DNA of 14,616 nt from assembly GCA_046155505.1 (NCBI GenBank), contig JBJXFK010000064.1, positions 1 through 14,616 of the forward strand. Direction: 5' to 3'. Below, piece by piece: positions 13,335 to 14,616 of the stretch. A program made the position numbers and the translations under genes. The notes under the pieces were generated by a model. It was given only the letters and a program-made list of their open reading frames with translations. It had not been told where the DNA came from and did not search any database. Positions within the stretch are counted from its first letter, which is position 1, and each line of letters opens with the position of its first letter. Source of the DNA: JBJXFK01 sp046155505 (GTDB lineage Bacteria; Planctomycetota; Phycisphaerae; UBA1845; Fen-1342).

Positions 13335-14616
13335 ATGGCAGACGCACGCTGGGAACAGATCAAAGCTATCTTCCGCGCCGCCCTCGCCGTCGACGACGCC
13401 GAGCGCCGCCGCCGTCTGCTCGACCGTGAGTGCGGCGGCGACGATGAACTCCGCCGCGAAGTCGAATCGCTACTCGCCGCAAACGCCCCCGGCCCGCTCG
13501 CCACCGGTGCGGCCCTCGCCGCTCTCGACGCCCGCGACTCGGGCATCAGCACCGTCGCCAGGGCACCGCTCATCGAACGCGCCGGCCAGAAAAACGGCCC
13601 CTACAAGCTGCTCCAGCAAATCGGCGAGGGCGGCTTCGGCGTGGTCTTCATGGCCGAGCAGGACGTGCCCGTCCGCCGCCGCGTCGCGCTCAAGGTCATC
13701 AAGCTCGGCATGGACACGCGGCAGGTCGTCGCCCGATTTGAGCAGGAGCGCCAGGCCCTCGCCCTCATGGACCATCCGCACATCGCAAAGGTGCTCGACG
13801 CCGGGGCCACGCCGATCGCCGACGGCGGCGGCGGGCGGCCCTTCTTCGTCATGGAATACGTCATCGGCGACCCGATCACGGCCTTCGCCGACGCGCACAA
13901 GCTGACCATCCGCGACCGGCTCGGCTTGTTCGCGCAGGTCTGTGCCGCCGTGCAGCATGCGCATACCAAGGGCGTGATCCATCGCGATCTGAAGCCGCGA
14001 AACGTGCTGGTCAGCATGGTCGACGGCCGCCCGCATGCCAAGGTGATCGACTTCGGCATCGCCAAGGCGACCGGCGCTCGGCTCACCGACAAAACGCTGT
14101 TCACTGAGCACCGCCAACTGATCGGCACGCCGGAATACATGAGTCCCGAGCAGGCCGAGGGGTCGCCGGACATTGATACGCGGACCGATGTCTACGCGCT
14201 CGGCGTGCTGCTATATGAGCTGCTGACGGGTGCGACGCCCTTCGACGCCCGCCGGCTGCGCTCGGCGGCGTTCGGAGAAATGCAGCGGATCATCAAAGAA
14301 GAAGAGCCGCCGATGCCGAGTGTGCGGTTGATGAAAGGCACGGAGGCACAAAGGCACGAAGGCACGGAGGCGGGAGACGAGCCGGGCGTGTCTTCGCCTT
14401 CGCCTTCCCTTCGTGCCTCCGTGCCTTCGTCCTTTCGTGCCTCTTTCGTTCGCGGCGAACTCGACTGGATCGTCATGAAGGCCCTCGATAAGGACCGCGC
14501 CCGCCGCTACGAAAGCCCAAGCCAATTCGCGGCGGATGTGCAGCGCCACCTGAGCGGCGAGCCGGTGGTGGCGGCTCCGCCGAGCATGGCTTACCGGGTG
14601 CGGAAGTTTGTGAGGA
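13335..14616 (+). CDS. Hanks-type serine/threonine kinase, 3' partial
   Basis: The frame is open from ATG 13335 to the window end (427 residues, no stop). The N-terminus (WEQIKAIFRAALAVDD, then RRRLLDREC and LRREVESLLAA) is the short helical region typical of planctomycete kinases paired with ECF sigma factors. The kinase domain starts at about residue 90: glycine loop IGEGGFGVV (96-104), K120 in VALKVIKLG, HRDLKPRNV (216-224, with D218), DFG (239-241), and GTPEYMSPEQ (264-273). All catalytic residues are present, so it should be active. After EEEPPMPSVRL an inverted RAGGCACG repeat encodes residues 334-372, and the canonical sequence resumes with RGELDWIVMKALDKD. The missing 3' part probably holds a membrane segment and a sensor or repeat domain, as in relatives. 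Confidence 0.93.
   Translation, partial: MADARWEQIKAIFRAALAVDDAERRRRLLDRECGGDDELRREVESLLAANAPGPLATGAALAALDARDSGISTVARAPLIERAGQKNGPYKLLQQIGEGGFGVVFMAEQDVPVRRRVALKVIKLGMDTRQVVARFEQERQALALMDHPHIAKVLDAGATPIADGGGGRPFFVMEYVIGDPITAFADAHKLTIRDRLGLFAQVCAAVQHAHTKGVIHRDLKPRNVLVSMVDGRPHAKVIDFGIAKATGARLTDKTLFTEHRQLIGTPEYMSPEQAEGSPDIDTRTDVYALGVLLYELLTGATPFDARRLRSAAFGEMQRIIKEEEPPMPSVRLMKGTEAQRHEGTEAGDEPGVSSPSPSLRASVPSSFRASFVRGELDWIVMKALDKDRARRYESPSQFAADVQRHLSGEPVVAAPPSMAYRVRKFVR
14335..14448. repeat. RAGGCACG inverted repeat inside kinase gene
   Basis: The 5' arm (14335-14370) contains about four and a half 8-bp units AAGGCACG/GAGGCACG. The 3' arm (14409-14448) contains the reverse complement CGTGCCTC/CGTGCCTT with some decay. 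The arms are separated by about 38 bp. The frame is kept and encodes GTEAQRHEGTEA from the first arm and LRASVPSSFRAS from the second. This is the same repeat family as in ccsA. Confidence 0.9.

Noticed and set aside
13273..13905. 210-residue open frame inside the kinase region
   Set aside because: It is another frame of the kinase gene. The frame from 13335 contains every kinase motif and stays open to the window end.
1..14616. Insertion sequence, prophage, tRNA or rRNA genes
   Set aside because: No transposase, integrase, phage structural gene, or cloverleaf or rRNA signature was recognised. The repeats present are short palindromic or 8-bp tandem types only.

Overview
This looks like a chromosomal segment of a GC-rich planctomycete, probably close to Phycisphaerae. 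The supporting signs are a TIGR02999-type ECF sigma factor next to a Hanks-type kinase with the usual planctomycete N-terminus, a pseudopilin-like protein with an H-X9-DG tail, a PEP-CTERM surface protein, a ResB/CcsA cytochrome c maturation pair, and several dispersed palindromic repeats. Placement is by protein style and memory, not by a database search.

Left block (82-3424, minus strand): transcription order is a TPR/SPOR lipoprotein, then a biotin-protein ligase (birA), then an unrecognised polytopic membrane protein whose start overlaps the end of birA. A 294-bp divergent gap carries a palindromic repeat. To its right, on the plus strand, resB (3719-6007) and ccsA (6004-8349) overlap as ATGA and encode a System II cytochrome c synthase.

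Middle block (8350-12257, plus strand): a sigma70-like promoter (8518-8546) lies just before a well-formed cobalamin riboswitch (8554-8771). After a structured leader come a PEP-CTERM surface protein, a hairpin, a secreted eight-motif PQQ-type beta-propeller and a pseudopilin-like protein that overlaps the propeller gene by 4 bp. No corrinoid biosynthesis or known transporter gene is present. The best reading is a B12-repressed set of surface proteins, plausibly for corrinoid capture, which would parallel the BtuG propeller of Bacteroidetes. This is the most interesting system in the window.

Right block (12395-14616, plus strand): a 19-bp perfect stem, an ECF sigma factor, a gap with three dispersed repeat elements, and a serine/threonine kinase that runs off the window end.

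Across the window, an 8-bp unit RAGGCACG forms two long inverted repeats that sit inside coding sequence. One lies between the start codon and the signal peptide of ccsA, the other in the C-terminal lobe of the kinase. The unit contains no stop codon in any of its six frames, which explains how genes can carry it.
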